Assembly (NCBI RefSeq): GCF_025963695.1
Contig: NZ_JAOQAH010000047.1
Span: 81,396-145,395 of the forward strand
Length of the DNA: 64,000 bases
Reading direction: 5' to 3'
DNA from: Segetibacter sp.
GTDB lineage: Bacteria > Bacteroidota > Bacteroidia > Chitinophagales > Chitinophagaceae
Part shown: positions 42,911 through 52,523 of the stretch, piece by piece
How the letters are laid out: each line of letters starts with the position of its first letter
Numbering within the stretch: position 1 is the stretch's first letter
Translations under genes and position numbers: made by a program
Notes under the pieces: generated by a model
The model's input: the letters and a program-made list of their open reading frames with translations, nothing else
Databases searched by the model: none
Told to the model about the DNA's origin: nothing

Positions 42911-43855
42911 ATGAACTCGCCTATCAAAAAAATTCTACAATTCACCATACAGCATAATACTGGCGTTATTTTCCTGGTAATGCTCATAGTTTCAGCATTC
43001 GCATCGGATGCTTTTTTTACAGCAAATAATTTGTCAAACCTGATAAGGCAGGTGGCTCCGGTAGGCATCATTAGTATGGGCATGCTGCTGGTAATCTTAA
43101 CAGGTGGTATTGATCTTTCGGTAGGTTCTGTTGTAGCGCTGGTTGGGGTATTGTGTGCTTTGTTTACCCAAACGCTTGCGCTGCCGGTTGCTGTAGCTGC
43201 ATCGTTAGTGTGTGGCATACTGGCGGGGAGTATTTCAGGTTACCTGGTTTCCGTTCAAAAGATGGCACCCTTCATTGCAACCCTGGCCCTTATGACCATT
43301 GCCCGGGGACTCGGTTTTATCTTTTCAAAGGGGGCACCCGTAATGGTGGATGAGTCTGCTACTGCTCTCACTGATTTTGGCAGCGGTAGTTTACTCGGTA
43401 TCCCCAACCCGGCCATCATTCTTTTGTTCACGTTTGTTGTTACGTGGGTTTTATTGAAATATAATATTTACGGTCGAATTTTAATAGCTATTGGCAGTAA
43501 TGAAGAGGCTGTACGTTTGTCGGGTGTAAGAATATGGATGTATAAATTTAGTGTGTATGCGGTTATAGGAGGTTTGGCAGCCATTGCCGGTTTAATTGGT
43601 ACAGCCCGCACAGGAGTAGGCTCTCCTAACCTGGGTGTAGGACTGGAACTGGATGTGATTGCTGCTGTTGTGATCGGCGGTACCAACTTAAAGGGAGGAA
43701 AAGGATCTGCTGTTGATACATTTTTAGGGGTATTGATTTTAGGTATGATAGGCAACATCATGAACCTGATGGATGTTGCTTCATACGCTCAACAGGTTAT
43801 TAAAGGATTGATCATCATCTTGGCTGTACTGCTGCAAAGATTCGAGGGAAAATAG
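42911..43855 (+). CDS. Sugar ABC transporter permease (RbsC type)
   Basis: A 314-residue permease with about nine or ten hydrophobic helices. The family motif LTGGIDLSVGSVVALVGVL lies near residues 60-77, and the coupling loop with GSNEEAVRLSGVRIWMYK plus the C-terminal GGTNLKGGKGSAVDTFLGVLILG are diagnostic. It forms the membrane channel, probably as a homodimer, with the double ATPase encoded 55 bp upstream. Confidence 0.94.
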   Translation: MNSPIKKILQFTIQHNTGVIFLVMLIVSAFASDAFFTANNLSNLIRQVAPVGIISMGMLLVILTGGIDLSVGSVVALVGVLCALFTQTLALPVAVAASLVCGILAGSISGYLVSVQKMAPFIATLALMTIARGLGFIFSKGAPVMVDESATALTDFGSGSLLGIPNPAIILLFTFVVTWVLLKYNIYGRILIAIGSNEEAVRLSGVRIWMYKFSVYAVIGGLAAIAGLIGTARTGVGSPNLGVGLELDVIAAVVIGGTNLKGGKGSAVDTFLGVLILGMIGNIMNLMDVASYAQQVIKGLIIILAVLLQRFEGK

Positions 43856-44199
43856 ACCTAAGCTTGAAGTAATGATAAAATTTGACAGCGAACATATTGC
43901 GCTGGTTTCAAAGGAAGTAGCGGTTCTGACTTACGATTGCCCTCAAATTACAACGGGTACTGTAAGGTGGCTATAATTCTGATGCTGCTGCCGGTCCATT
44001 TCAATTTGACGCAGCCCCGGTTCAAATTTGATTTAAGAATATCGTTAGCAGGATTTTCTGAAGTCAGTTTACAAGAACTTAAAGTCCTGTTAAGTCAAGG
44101 AAAGAGTGTTCTGTTATTATGAGCTATGTGTTTTACATCTAATTTTATAAAACGCTGTTACCACCACAACACAGTTTAAATAATACCAGCACAAACCAT
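43856..44199. other. Intergenic region upstream of the GH43 gene
   Basis: 344 bp. A 34-codon frame at 43872-43976 and a 61-codon frame at 43937-44122 overlap in different phases. Both read partly protein-like (the second ends in SLAGFSEVSLQELKVLLSQGKSVLLL) but match nothing recognised. It may be a decayed gene. No interspersed element is present. Confidence 0.4.
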
Positions 44200-45261
44200 A
44201 TGAACTTTATCAAAGTTGTACGAATTACCCTTACTGCGGCGTTATTTATAGCCGGATTTGCAGTTTCAGGTCAAAAATTGAAGAAGAACCAATTCAATAA
44301 TCCAATAGCAGTGCAAAGGGCAGATCCACATGTGTGGAAAGGAGCTGACGGTATATATTACTTTATCGCTACTGTGCCCGAGTACGATCGTATTGAAATA
44401 CGCAAGTCAAGAACCATTAACGGCATAAAGAAAGCCCAGCCGGTGATAGTATGGCGTAAACACGATAAAGGTGCGATGGGTAACCATATCTGGGCACCAG
44501 AACTTCATCGAATAGATGATAAATGGTACATCTATTTTGCAGCCGGTTCTGTGGAGGATAAATGGGCCATCCGCAAGTATGTGTTGACCAATCCTTCGCA
44601 AGATCCTATGGAGGGAGAATGGAAGGAGGAAGGTCAGATTGTAAGCATAAAGGATGAGTTTTCGCTGGACGCCACCACCTTTGTTCATAAAGATCAACGG
44701 TATATGCTGTGGGTAGACCGCGCATCTGGCAAGGAAGTAAACACAGGTATTTATCTTGCTAAAATGACCAGTCCCACTACACTTGGTGACACACAGATAG
44801 TAATTTCAAGGCCTGAATTTGCCTGGGAAAGAATAGGACATAAAGTAAACGAAGCCCCCGCCGTACTTATACGTAATGGAAAGGTGTTTGTTACATTTTC
44901 GGCTAGTGCCACTGATTATAATTATGGCTTAGGTCTACTTTGGGCTGAAGAAAGTGCAGACCTCCTGGATACAGCCTCGTGGCACAAATTACCTAAGCCC
45001 GTCTTTTTTACTAACGAAGCTCTTAAACGTTATGGTCCCGGGCATAACAGCTTTACTGTAGCCGAAGATGGCAAAACTGATGTTATGATTTATCATGCGC
45101 GTGATTATAAAGACATCAAGGGCGAACCCCTGTACGACCCTAATCGTAACACCCGCGCCAGGGTTTTAAGGTGGACTAAGGACGGCATGCCTGACTTTGG
45201 CCAGGAGTTAGACGACAACGAAATGGCTTTAAAAAAGCCAGTAAAGAGAAAAAATAAATGA
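44200..45261 (+). CDS. Glycoside hydrolase family 43 protein
   Basis: A five-bladed-propeller glycosidase of 353 residues with a signal peptide (LTAALFIAGFAVSGQ). Catalytic residues fit the family: base D42 in QRADPHVWKG, pKa-modulator D158 in EFSLDATTFVH and acid E218 in KVNEAPAVL. Segments such as GNHIWAPELHRIDDKWYIYFAAG are typical of the alpha-L-arabinofuranosidase/xylosidase subfamilies. It follows the sugar ABC importer genes and would release the imported pentose from hemicellulose or pectin side chains. Confidence 0.92.
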   Translation: MNFIKVVRITLTAALFIAGFAVSGQKLKKNQFNNPIAVQRADPHVWKGADGIYYFIATVPEYDRIEIRKSRTINGIKKAQPVIVWRKHDKGAMGNHIWAPELHRIDDKWYIYFAAGSVEDKWAIRKYVLTNPSQDPMEGEWKEEGQIVSIKDEFSLDATTFVHKDQRYMLWVDRASGKEVNTGIYLAKMTSPTTLGDTQIVISRPEFAWERIGHKVNEAPAVLIRNGKVFVTFSASATDYNYGLGLLWAEESADLLDTASWHKLPKPVFFTNEALKRYGPGHNSFTVAEDGKTDVMIYHARDYKDIKGEPLYDPNRNTRARVLRWTKDGMPDFGQELDDNEMALKKPVKRKNK

Positions 45262-45280
45262 TTCAGAAAGGTTTAGATGT

Positions 45281-45712
45281 TCATTTTCGTTCCGCTATTT
45301 CTTTCAGTTTTTCATTCATTAATTCAAATCCTCTCTTTGTATTCGTATTTAATTGCTTTTTAAATAACGGGACAAGCATGCCTTTAAAATCTTCACTATG
45401 AATAAAAGAAGATGTTCCATTTTTGTTGTCGATAATTTTAAAGGAATGTTCCCCGTCAAACAATCCCGGGAAAAGCAAATGTCCTAACCATCGCAGTTCT
45501 TGATTGGTTTTAAAGGCAAGTACCCTGGGTTTGAAAACCATTCCTTTTGCTCCAGGTGGTTCTATCCGTATCTCAATCTTGCTACCTGTTTTTACTGTTC
45601 CTTTTATGTATTTAATAAACGGGTTCCAACCGGGATACTTTTCAAAATCAGTTAAGGTTGCCCATATTTTATCTGGCTTTGCCTTGATTAAAATTTCAGT
45701 TCTTATTTGCAT
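45281..45712 (-). CDS. SRPBCC (START-like) domain protein
   Basis: A 143-residue helix-grip protein: MQIRTEILIKAKPDKIWATLTDFEKYPGWNPFIKYIKG followed by beta strands and a long C-terminal helix (NTKRGFELMNEKLKEIAE). The frame opens at 45757, but ATG 45712 matches the domain start. Such proteins bind hydrophobic ligands; the specific role is unknown. It faces the GH43 gene. Confidence 0.88.
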   Translation of the reverse strand: MQIRTEILIKAKPDKIWATLTDFEKYPGWNPFIKYIKGTVKTGSKIEIRIEPPGAKGMVFKPRVLAFKTNQELRWLGHLLFPGLFDGEHSFKIIDNKNGTSSFIHSEDFKGMLVPLFKKQLNTNTKRGFELMNEKLKEIAERK

Positions 45713-45778
45713 TGTTGTTATATTAATATGAAAAAGTATTTTTACTAGCGGCGGCAACTTCTCATCTGTTGGTTGGCG

Positions 45779-46546
45779 TTATTGCACTTTCACCTTTTTT
45801 CTTTGGGTGGTATGTGCACTAAAATAACCTAAAGCTCCCCCGGTAATTTCATTTTCAGGATTAGCAGGTGTTGTAGCATTATTTTGCGAACCTTGCAGTG
45901 CGGTGAAATATCTAAAAACGTTTCTATCGATACATCTCATTTCAATTTCAATAGTGTCGTTTACATTAATAGTGCTATCACTTTGTATTAAGGGAATAGT
46001 GCTTATGCTGTTGTTTACAATTCTATCATCCCATACCCAAAATTGGGGAAACTGTTTACTGTTGATTGTTTCAATAAACATGTAATAATGACCGAAACCT
46101 GCAGGATCGGAATATTGAGGCTTTACTACCCATACAGATTCATGTCCCCAAAATAATTTTTCCAGAAGCAATGTGTCTAGATGAACTTGTAATGGCATTA
46201 TCGAAGTTGAACTATATTCTTTTCCTTCCACTTTTACCAATAAATTATAAGTATGTCCGGGAACGCCAATAAGAGAATTATTGGAATATGTGCCTGCCTT
46301 TGATTCTGTTAGTGGATAGTTTACTCCGTTATCGCTTATGTTTACCGTAGCACCTGATACTGTAGGGTAAGTGTTACTATTACTAAATGCGACGCTTTTG
46401 CTAATAGTAACCTGAGCATAGGTGGCATTGGTAACAGTAGCTTCGATAACAATTTGTTGAGAAGCATTTGGCAGATCAACGTTGATTTCTTTTTTACAAC
46501 CTAATAAAGCTGTAATAAAAAATATAGATATAAGAACTTGTTTCAT
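45779..46546 (-). CDS. DUF4249 lipoprotein, partner of the TonB receptor
   Basis: 255 residues with a lipoprotein signal (IFFITALLGC, Cys16). The mature sequence KKEINVDLPNASQQIVIEATVTNATYAQVTISKS and the following SGATVNISDNG match DUF4249, an outer-membrane lipoprotein family encoded next to TonB-dependent receptors in Bacteroidota. It lies 258 bp after the receptor gene on the same strand, with two interspersed elements in between. Probably a surface partner in substrate uptake. Confidence 0.87.
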   Translation of the reverse strand: MKQVLISIFFITALLGCKKEINVDLPNASQQIVIEATVTNATYAQVTISKSVAFSNSNTYPTVSGATVNISDNGVNYPLTESKAGTYSNNSLIGVPGHTYNLLVKVEGKEYSSTSIMPLQVHLDTLLLEKLFWGHESVWVVKPQYSDPAGFGHYYMFIETINSKQFPQFWVWDDRIVNNSISTIPLIQSDSTINVNDTIEIEMRCIDRNVFRYFTALQGSQNNATTPANPENEITGGALGYFSAHTTQRKKVKVQ

Positions 46547-46617
46547 TTTAGAAATATTAAATAGTTGAATTAATTAATTAGTTGCTTTTTATTTTGGCGT
46601 GAAATAAAGTATAACCT

Positions 46618-46641
46618 GTACAGTGTGCGACGGAAGTGGAA
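46618..46641 (+). repeat. 24-bp interspersed element, degenerate type B
   Basis: GTACAGTGTGCGACGGAAG: shares GTACA and GTGCGACG with type B but has an indel and diverged 3' end. It lies 62 bp from a good type B copy in the same spacer. Confidence 0.55.
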
Positions 46642-46702
46642 CCCCAAAGACCTGAAGGGGCTTTAAAGCCTGCCAATTGAACTTGACGATTTTTTATTTT
46701 TG

Positions 46703-46726
46703 GTACAAGAGTGCGACGCAAGAATG
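46703..46726 (+). repeat. 24-bp interspersed element, type B
   Basis: GTACAAG start, GAGTGCGACGCAA core, ends GAATG. Second copy in the DUF4249/TonB-receptor spacer. Confidence 0.85.
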
Positions 46727-46804
46727 TTTAATAGTAGCTATATTGCCAGGTTCATAAAATTACTACTCCTTTTTTTTCTTTGCGTTAGTACAGTTTTATC
46801 TGTT

Positions 46805-49153
46805 TTATATTTTAAAATTCCACGTGATACTTGGCACATATTTGAACAAGGAAACCTGCTCGGCAATTGTTTTAGAAGGGTCTGAAGGGGCATCTTTAAA
46901 TTGAATGATATAAGCGTTTTCACGACCATACACGTTGTACAATCCAAAGGTCCAGCTGCTTTGGTATTTCCGTCCTTTGTTGCGCTTTCCCTCAAAGGTT
47001 GCAGCAAAGTCTAAGCGATGATAGGCAGGCATTCGGTGTCCGTTTCTTTCAGTATAGGAAAAAACAGTTTGGTTATTTACACGATACTTACCGCCGGGAA
47101 ATGTAACAGCATTGCCAGTGCTATAAACAAAGGTGCTTGAGAGTGACCATCGGTCATTTACTTTATATATACCTACCACACTTACATCGTGTGTGCGGTC
47201 TTGTCTTGCATTAAAGTAATTGCCATCATTTATTCCTTCAAACTTCCTTTCTGTTTTCGACAACGTATAACCTACCCAGCCATTTAATCGGCCAAATTTT
47301 TTCTTTACAAATAGTTCTATTCCGTAGGCCCGGCCTTTGCCATACAGTAACTCACTTTCGATATTATTGTTTGCCTCGAGACTTGCTCCGTTGCGATAAT
47401 CGACCTGGTTTTGAAGTGCTTTATAATACGTTTCGACACTTAACTCGTATTGATTGTTTTTAAAATTCTGAAAGTAGCCAACAGAAAATTGATCTGCTAA
47501 TTCAGGTTTTACATTGTTACTGCTAGGAAGCCATAAATCTGTTGGTGAAGAAGAAACCGAATTACTTAATAGGTGTAGGTTTTGAACATTGCGATTGTAT
47601 GAAGCCTTGATTGATTTACTGGCATTGAGCTGAAAACTGAAGCTAACACGGGGTTCAACGTTCCAATAACTGGCAACTGATTGCCCTTTGCCAAAACTAT
47701 CTGCGCCACTTCTATTACCATCTTTATCATAAGTATAAAATGTACCTGGACCTATAGTTGTAAAATTGGTTAGCCGAATACCATAAACAATATTGAGTTT
47801 ATTGCCGAGAGCTAATTCATGCGATCCATACAACCCACTTTCCCATGAATTTCTATTTTCAACTATAGTACTTTTAATATTTGATGTCTCATCTGCTTCA
47901 ACACGTCCTGGTGAAACCGTATGACGAATTACGTTAGCACCAAACTTTACTTTACTATTGTTATTGATGAAGTAATCAAAATCCTGCTTTAGGTTTACAT
48001 CCTTTATTTGAGAAGTAATGAGAAGTTTATCAGATCCGGTTTTAAAATGAATGTTGTAATTATAGTCGCTATAAATCAACGAAGTATTGCTGAAGATTTT
48101 ATTATTGACAACATGATTCCATCTTAGGGTTGCAGTGCTGTTACCCCAATCGGTACTAAATGTTTCTCCAAAGCCTAACACATCTCTGCCAAAGTAACCA
48201 GACAAATAAAGGCGGTCACGCTTTCCCAATTTATAGTTTGCCTTCAAGTTTAAATCGTAGAAGTATAGTTTATTGTTTTTAAGGGCAGAATCAGAAGAGA
48301 ACTTTAAGAAGGCGTCTGCATAAGAACGTCGTCCACTAATGATAAATGAACTCTCATCTCTAACTATGGGTCCTTCTATATTTATGCGGGATGATATAAC
48401 ACCAAGACCACCACTTACGTCGAAGTTCTTATTGTTGCCATCTTTCATTTTTATATCTACCACACTTGACAAACGGCCCCCGTATTGTGCCGGCATACCA
48501 CCTTTATATAACGTAAGATCTTTAACGGCATCTGAGTTAAAAGTAGAGAAGAAACCGAGTAGGTGAGAAGCATTATAAACAGGTGCTTCATCAAGCAATA
48601 TGAGGTTTTGGTCAGCACCACCACCGCGAACATAAAAACCACTATTGCCTTCTCCTGCACTCTTTATACCCGGAAGTAATTGAATACTTTTTAAAACGTC
48701 ACGTTCTCCTAAAAGAACAGGTAGTTGATTGATCATTTTCATGTCTAACTTTTCTACACCCATTAATGCTTTAGTAACATTATCATTTTTCTTTCTGTTG
48801 ATTACTACTACTTCTTCTAACTCAGATATTGGCGTTAATTCTATTAGTAATTCATTGCTTTTAGATAGGTCTACAGTTTTTTCAGAAGCATTGAAACCAA
48901 CATAACTTGTAATTAATTTGTACTTGTTTTTGGGAAGGGTAATGGAGAAAAAACCATATGAATTAGTTACTGTTCCACCTTTTAATTCGGCGATTTTAAT
49001 AGAAGCACCAATAAGCAATTCACCTGTTGATTTGTCTTTCACAGTTCCGCTTATTGTATGCTTGTCTTGGGCAAAGGACTGAACGGATAGAAGGATGGCT
49101 ATGGTGACAAGCAGCTTGTCTAATATTCGTTTTTGCAGGAATTTTAGTTGCAT
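46805..49153 (-). CDS. TonB-dependent outer-membrane receptor with N-terminal CarboxypepD_reg-like domain
   Basis: 782 residues. A signal peptide (LLVTIAILLSVQSFAQ) is followed by a carboxypeptidase-regulatory-like domain (HTISGTVKDKSTGELLIGASIKIAELKGGTVTNSYGFF), a plug (LPVLLGERDVLKSIQLLPGIKSAGEGNSGFYVRGGGADQNLILLDEAPVYNASHLLGFFSTFNSDAVKDLTLYKGGMPAQYGGRLSSVVDI) and a barrel that ends in a terminal aromatic strand (TWNFKI). With the DUF4249 lipoprotein gene downstream it forms a two-gene uptake unit of the kind frequent in Bacteroidota. Substrate unknown. Confidence 0.95.
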   Translation of the reverse strand: MQLKFLQKRILDKLLVTIAILLSVQSFAQDKHTISGTVKDKSTGELLIGASIKIAELKGGTVTNSYGFFSITLPKNKYKLITSYVGFNASEKTVDLSKSNELLIELTPISELEEVVVINRKKNDNVTKALMGVEKLDMKMINQLPVLLGERDVLKSIQLLPGIKSAGEGNSGFYVRGGGADQNLILLDEAPVYNASHLLGFFSTFNSDAVKDLTLYKGGMPAQYGGRLSSVVDIKMKDGNNKNFDVSGGLGVISSRINIEGPIVRDESSFIISGRRSYADAFLKFSSDSALKNNKLYFYDLNLKANYKLGKRDRLYLSGYFGRDVLGFGETFSTDWGNSTATLRWNHVVNNKIFSNTSLIYSDYNYNIHFKTGSDKLLITSQIKDVNLKQDFDYFINNNSKVKFGANVIRHTVSPGRVEADETSNIKSTIVENRNSWESGLYGSHELALGNKLNIVYGIRLTNFTTIGPGTFYTYDKDGNRSGADSFGKGQSVASYWNVEPRVSFSFQLNASKSIKASYNRNVQNLHLLSNSVSSSPTDLWLPSSNNVKPELADQFSVGYFQNFKNNQYELSVETYYKALQNQVDYRNGASLEANNNIESELLYGKGRAYGIELFVKKKFGRLNGWVGYTLSKTERKFEGINDGNYFNARQDRTHDVSVVGIYKVNDRWSLSSTFVYSTGNAVTFPGGKYRVNNQTVFSYTERNGHRMPAYHRLDFAATFEGKRNKGRKYQSSWTFGLYNVYGRENAYIIQFKDAPSDPSKTIAEQVSLFKYVPSITWNFKI

Positions 49154-49193
49154 ATAATTTTGGTTTTGATGTAACGGGGTAAAAAGATTTGAT

Positions 49194-49212
49194 ACGTGTT
49201 TTTATAACACGT
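49194..49212 (-). promoter_or_regulatory. Perfect inverted repeat upstream of the TonB receptor gene
   Basis: ACGTGTT-TTTAT-AACACGT: 7-bp arms with a 5-bp spacer, 41-59 bp upstream of the receptor start codon. It has the size and symmetry of a dimeric repressor or activator site. Confidence 0.45.
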
Positions 49213-49656
49213 TTATTAATTTGATTTAAATAAGTGGTTTAATGATAAAGCTTGCAATTGATAGGGCAGGACCAGCATATTTTTTAGGCTGGACTATGAT
49301 TGTTATAGAAGCGGTTTAGCACACTATAAAAGCATTTTTTGGGGGCAAAATTGTTAGCAGTAAGTACAAACAGAGCGCAAATGTATTAGTTGCTTAAAGC
49401 TAGACTTGCTTTAATAGTACAAGAGGTAATTAATTGGGAGTAACTGGTAAGTGGAAGGTAATAACGCCAATGCTTTTAAATTCTGTTACACGAGTGTAGC
49501 AGTAGGCCTCTGCTAAGGCAACTATGGCAGAACTAGATAAAAATAGAGTTGCAAAATGCATTTCACCAAACATGGAGCAAAATTAAAAGTCGGTGTTTTG
49601 GCTAACTTCTTCAGATCTGCCAGCGGCTGTTATAGTGGCTGCATACCGGTATAAAA

Positions 49657-49680
49657 GTACAAGTGAGTGACACAACCGGA
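49657..49680 (+). repeat. 24-bp interspersed element, type A with diverged end
   Basis: Exact GTACAAG start and GTGAGTGACACAAC core; the last four bases are CGGA instead of xATG. Lies in the 765-bp spacer upstream of the M13 peptidase gene. Confidence 0.8.
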
Positions 49681-49918
49681 GCGCGCTGGAAGTACTAATG
49701 TTCGTCCCCCGGCTATCCATGAAATTTCAGCTGCTCTGCGTATGTATTTGACCAGTGAGGCAAATGAAAAGCAATACTGCCTTAAGAACACTCAAGTACA
49801 CTGCGTACGACCGATTGAAACACCGATACCAATAGCCCCAAATTTTTCATCTATATAAAACGACCGGAACAATTAACTTCGGCAATAACAAAACTAAAAT
49901 CGCACAAAGCGCCAGCTT

Positions 49919-51931
49919 ATGAAGAGATCACTTTTTGTTGTTGCAGTATTGCTCTCGCTAACTGCATGCAATAACGCGCCCGATGCAACTATTGCGGAAA
50001 TACAGGGCATCGATTCTGCCATTAAACCGGGTAATAACTTTTTCATGTATGTCAATCAAACATGGTACGATTCGGCACAAATACCTCCTTCGCAATCAGG
50101 CGTGGGAGCATATATGTTTATGAACTATCCGCAACGCCTGCGTTTGCAGGGCATTCTGGATAGCGTTGCGAAAGCTAATAATGCCGAAGGAAGCATTGAA
50201 CAAAAGCTGGGAGATTTTTACGCATCAGGCATGGATACAACCGCGATCGGGAAACGCGGTTATGAACCTATCAGGCCCTTACTGGCACGTATAGACAGTA
50301 TCAGCAATGTTGCTTCGTTAATTAGGTTTGCCGCCAATGAAGGAAAGGCATCAAATACTTCTTTCTTAGCTTTTGGTGTAGGGCCAGATAATAAAAACAG
50401 TAGCCTGAATATTGCCCACCTTTATCAAACAGGTATTGGTTTGCCGGAAAGAGATTATTATTTCAAAACCGATGTGCCGGGCGTTGCAATTCAGCAAGCG
50501 TACAAAACATATCTTGCTAAACTCTTTCAACTTACAGGTAGCGATACGTCAACTGCAGCAAAAAATGCTGCTATTGTTTACAAGATAGATAAACAGCTTG
50601 CTTCATCACATAGAACGAACATAGAACTACGCGATGTAAATGCAAACTATAATAAGATGCCGGTTGCAACGCTTGTAAAGCGACACCCGAACATAGGCTG
50701 GCAAAATGTATTAAATGAATTAGGTGCAAAGACCGATTCTATTGATGTATCGCAACCTGCTTATTACGACAAGCTGAATGCAGCATTAAAAACTACTTCC
50801 ATCAGCGATTGGAGAATTTACCTGAAGGCTTACTCTATAAATACCTATGCAGAGGTGCTGAGCAAACCTTTTGTTGACGCTGCATTTGAGTTTAATAAAG
50901 TAATATCAGGACAGGCTGTGCAAAAATCACGAGGCGAAAAAATGGCAAGTGCAGTTGATCAATTGTTGGGCGAAGCGCTTGGGCAATTGTACGTAAAAAA
51001 ATATTTTACGGAAGAGGCTAAAAAGCGCACCCTGGACCTCGTAAATAATTTGCAAAAAGCATTAGCTGCAAGAATAGATAAGCTGGACTGGATGAGCGAC
51101 AGCACCAAACAAAAATCAAAAGAAAAGCTGTTCTCCATGTCGAAGAAAATTGGTTATCCCGATAAATGGAGAGATTACAGCAACGTAAATATTGTAAAAG
51201 GTAAATATTTTGAGAACGTTGTATCGGCCACACTGAATAATTACCAGTTTCAAATGGCTAAATTGAATAAACCAGTTGACAGGAGTGAATGGTTTACTAC
51301 GCCTTCAACCGTTACAGCTTATTACAATCCTTATGCTAACGAAATTGTTTTTCCGGCAGCCATCTTACAATCGCCCTACTTTGATAACAACGCCGATGAT
51401 GCCCTAAACTATGGTGGTATAGGTATGGTAATCGGTCATGAGATAACACATGCTTTTGACGACCAGGGCGCACAGTTTGATAAAGAAGGCAACGTGAAAA
51501 ACTGGTGGGCGAAAGATGACTATATAAAGTTTAAAGCAAAAACACAACAGGTGGTCGACTTGTATAACAAGTTTACTGTGTTGGATACCGTACATGTGAA
51601 AGGGGCTATGACGGTTGGAGAGAACGCGGCGGACATAGGGGGCGTTGCCATAGCTTATGATGCTTTTAAAATGACCAAACAAGGGCAGGACACCACCCAC
51701 GTTGATGGCTATACTCCTAACCAGCGGTTCTTTATTTCCGTTGCACGAATTTGGCGGGTAAAGATGAAAGATGAATTTCTGCGCCTCTGGATTAATAATA
51801 ACCCCCATTCCCCTCCAATGTGGCGCGTAAATGGCCCCTTGATGAACGCTCCGCATTTTTATACGGCATTTAATGTGCAGCCCGGCGATACCATGTATTT
51901 ACCTGAAAAGAGCAGGATTCATATTTGGTAA
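49919..51931 (+). CDS. M13-family zinc metallopeptidase (neprilysin/PepO-like lipoprotein)
   Basis: 670 residues. A lipoprotein signal with Cys17 (LLSLTAC) places it in the periplasm or at the outer membrane. The gluzincin site is complete: IGHEITHAFDDQG with His507, Glu508 and His511, and the third ligand Glu568 in VGENAADIGG with Asp572. The N-terminal helical domain starts IDSAIKPGNNFFMYVNQTW, typical of M13, and the C-terminus (SRIHIW) has the conserved tryptophan. It cleaves short peptides. Length is normal. It stands alone. Confidence 0.94.
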   Translation: MKRSLFVVAVLLSLTACNNAPDATIAEIQGIDSAIKPGNNFFMYVNQTWYDSAQIPPSQSGVGAYMFMNYPQRLRLQGILDSVAKANNAEGSIEQKLGDFYASGMDTTAIGKRGYEPIRPLLARIDSISNVASLIRFAANEGKASNTSFLAFGVGPDNKNSSLNIAHLYQTGIGLPERDYYFKTDVPGVAIQQAYKTYLAKLFQLTGSDTSTAAKNAAIVYKIDKQLASSHRTNIELRDVNANYNKMPVATLVKRHPNIGWQNVLNELGAKTDSIDVSQPAYYDKLNAALKTTSISDWRIYLKAYSINTYAEVLSKPFVDAAFEFNKVISGQAVQKSRGEKMASAVDQLLGEALGQLYVKKYFTEEAKKRTLDLVNNLQKALAARIDKLDWMSDSTKQKSKEKLFSMSKKIGYPDKWRDYSNVNIVKGKYFENVVSATLNNYQFQMAKLNKPVDRSEWFTTPSTVTAYYNPYANEIVFPAAILQSPYFDNNADDALNYGGIGMVIGHEITHAFDDQGAQFDKEGNVKNWWAKDDYIKFKAKTQQVVDLYNKFTVLDTVHVKGAMTVGENAADIGGVAIAYDAFKMTKQGQDTTHVDGYTPNQRFFISVARIWRVKMKDEFLRLWINNNPHSPPMWRVNGPLMNAPHFYTAFNVQPGDTMYLPEKSRIHIW

Positions 51932-52359
51932 ACAAAGAGGGGCACTGTTTTTCCAAACTACGTTACAAAGAAAGGTATACGCCCATCCATAAAACGCACC
52001 TTATTACTCTTTGAACAGATGGCTATTTTGGGGCCCGCGATGATTGAGATAGGCCCATGCATGCACTGAAGTAGCGAGGGAAGGGTATGCAAAATAGTAG
52101 AATTAGGGGGGCTGCTTGCGGCAGAAAGGAATTTTTGTTTTGCACCATTTACGCATGCAGATGGCAGTTTTGTGTAAATAAGTGCGGGTACTTTTTTTGA
52201 TGCAGCTTTTGAAATATGCACGCAGGCTAAGCTACTTACGGGCAAAATATTTTTGAGATGGATGACATCAAACAACAGGTAAGAAACATCGCCAATAGAT
52301 GATTGTTGTAAAGGCTGAAGTGCTTTTTTTTGTAGACGGGCTAAAAGTTGTGGCATCAA

Positions 52360-52383
52360 CATCGTTGTGTCACTCACTTTTAC
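52360..52383 (-). repeat. 24-bp interspersed element, type A variant
   Basis: Reverse-strand copy starting GTAAAAG with core GTGAGTGACACAAC and end GATG, preceded by GCG as in the copy at 61961. Confidence 0.85.
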
Positions 52384-52523
52384 CGCAAATCTTTATTCTG
52401 CGTGGGTAGTACTGTTTAAAGTTGTTATTAAACGTTGATTATTGAACATTAAGTCTACATTTCAGTTTCTTCAACATCGGTTTGCCTTGGTAGTTTTTGC
52501 TGTCGGCGAATAAAAATAGAAAA

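Larger units (their letters stand above)
49154..49918. other. Intergenic region between TonB receptor and M13 peptidase
   Basis: 765 bp. Contains an operator-like inverted repeat (49194-49212), weak heptamer-phased sequence around 49437-49465 and a type A element (49657-49680). A 63-codon frame at 49667-49858 begins inside the element and is not recognised as protein. Nothing else stands out. Confidence 0.5.

Noticed and set aside
43937..44122. 61-codon gene between the permease and GH43 genes
   Set aside because: Partly protein-like but unrecognised and overlapped by another short frame; more likely a remnant.
51958..52377. 139-codon minus-strand gene
   Set aside because: The frame begins inside an interspersed element, has no recognisable domain and no start or promoter signal; recorded only as a point of interest.
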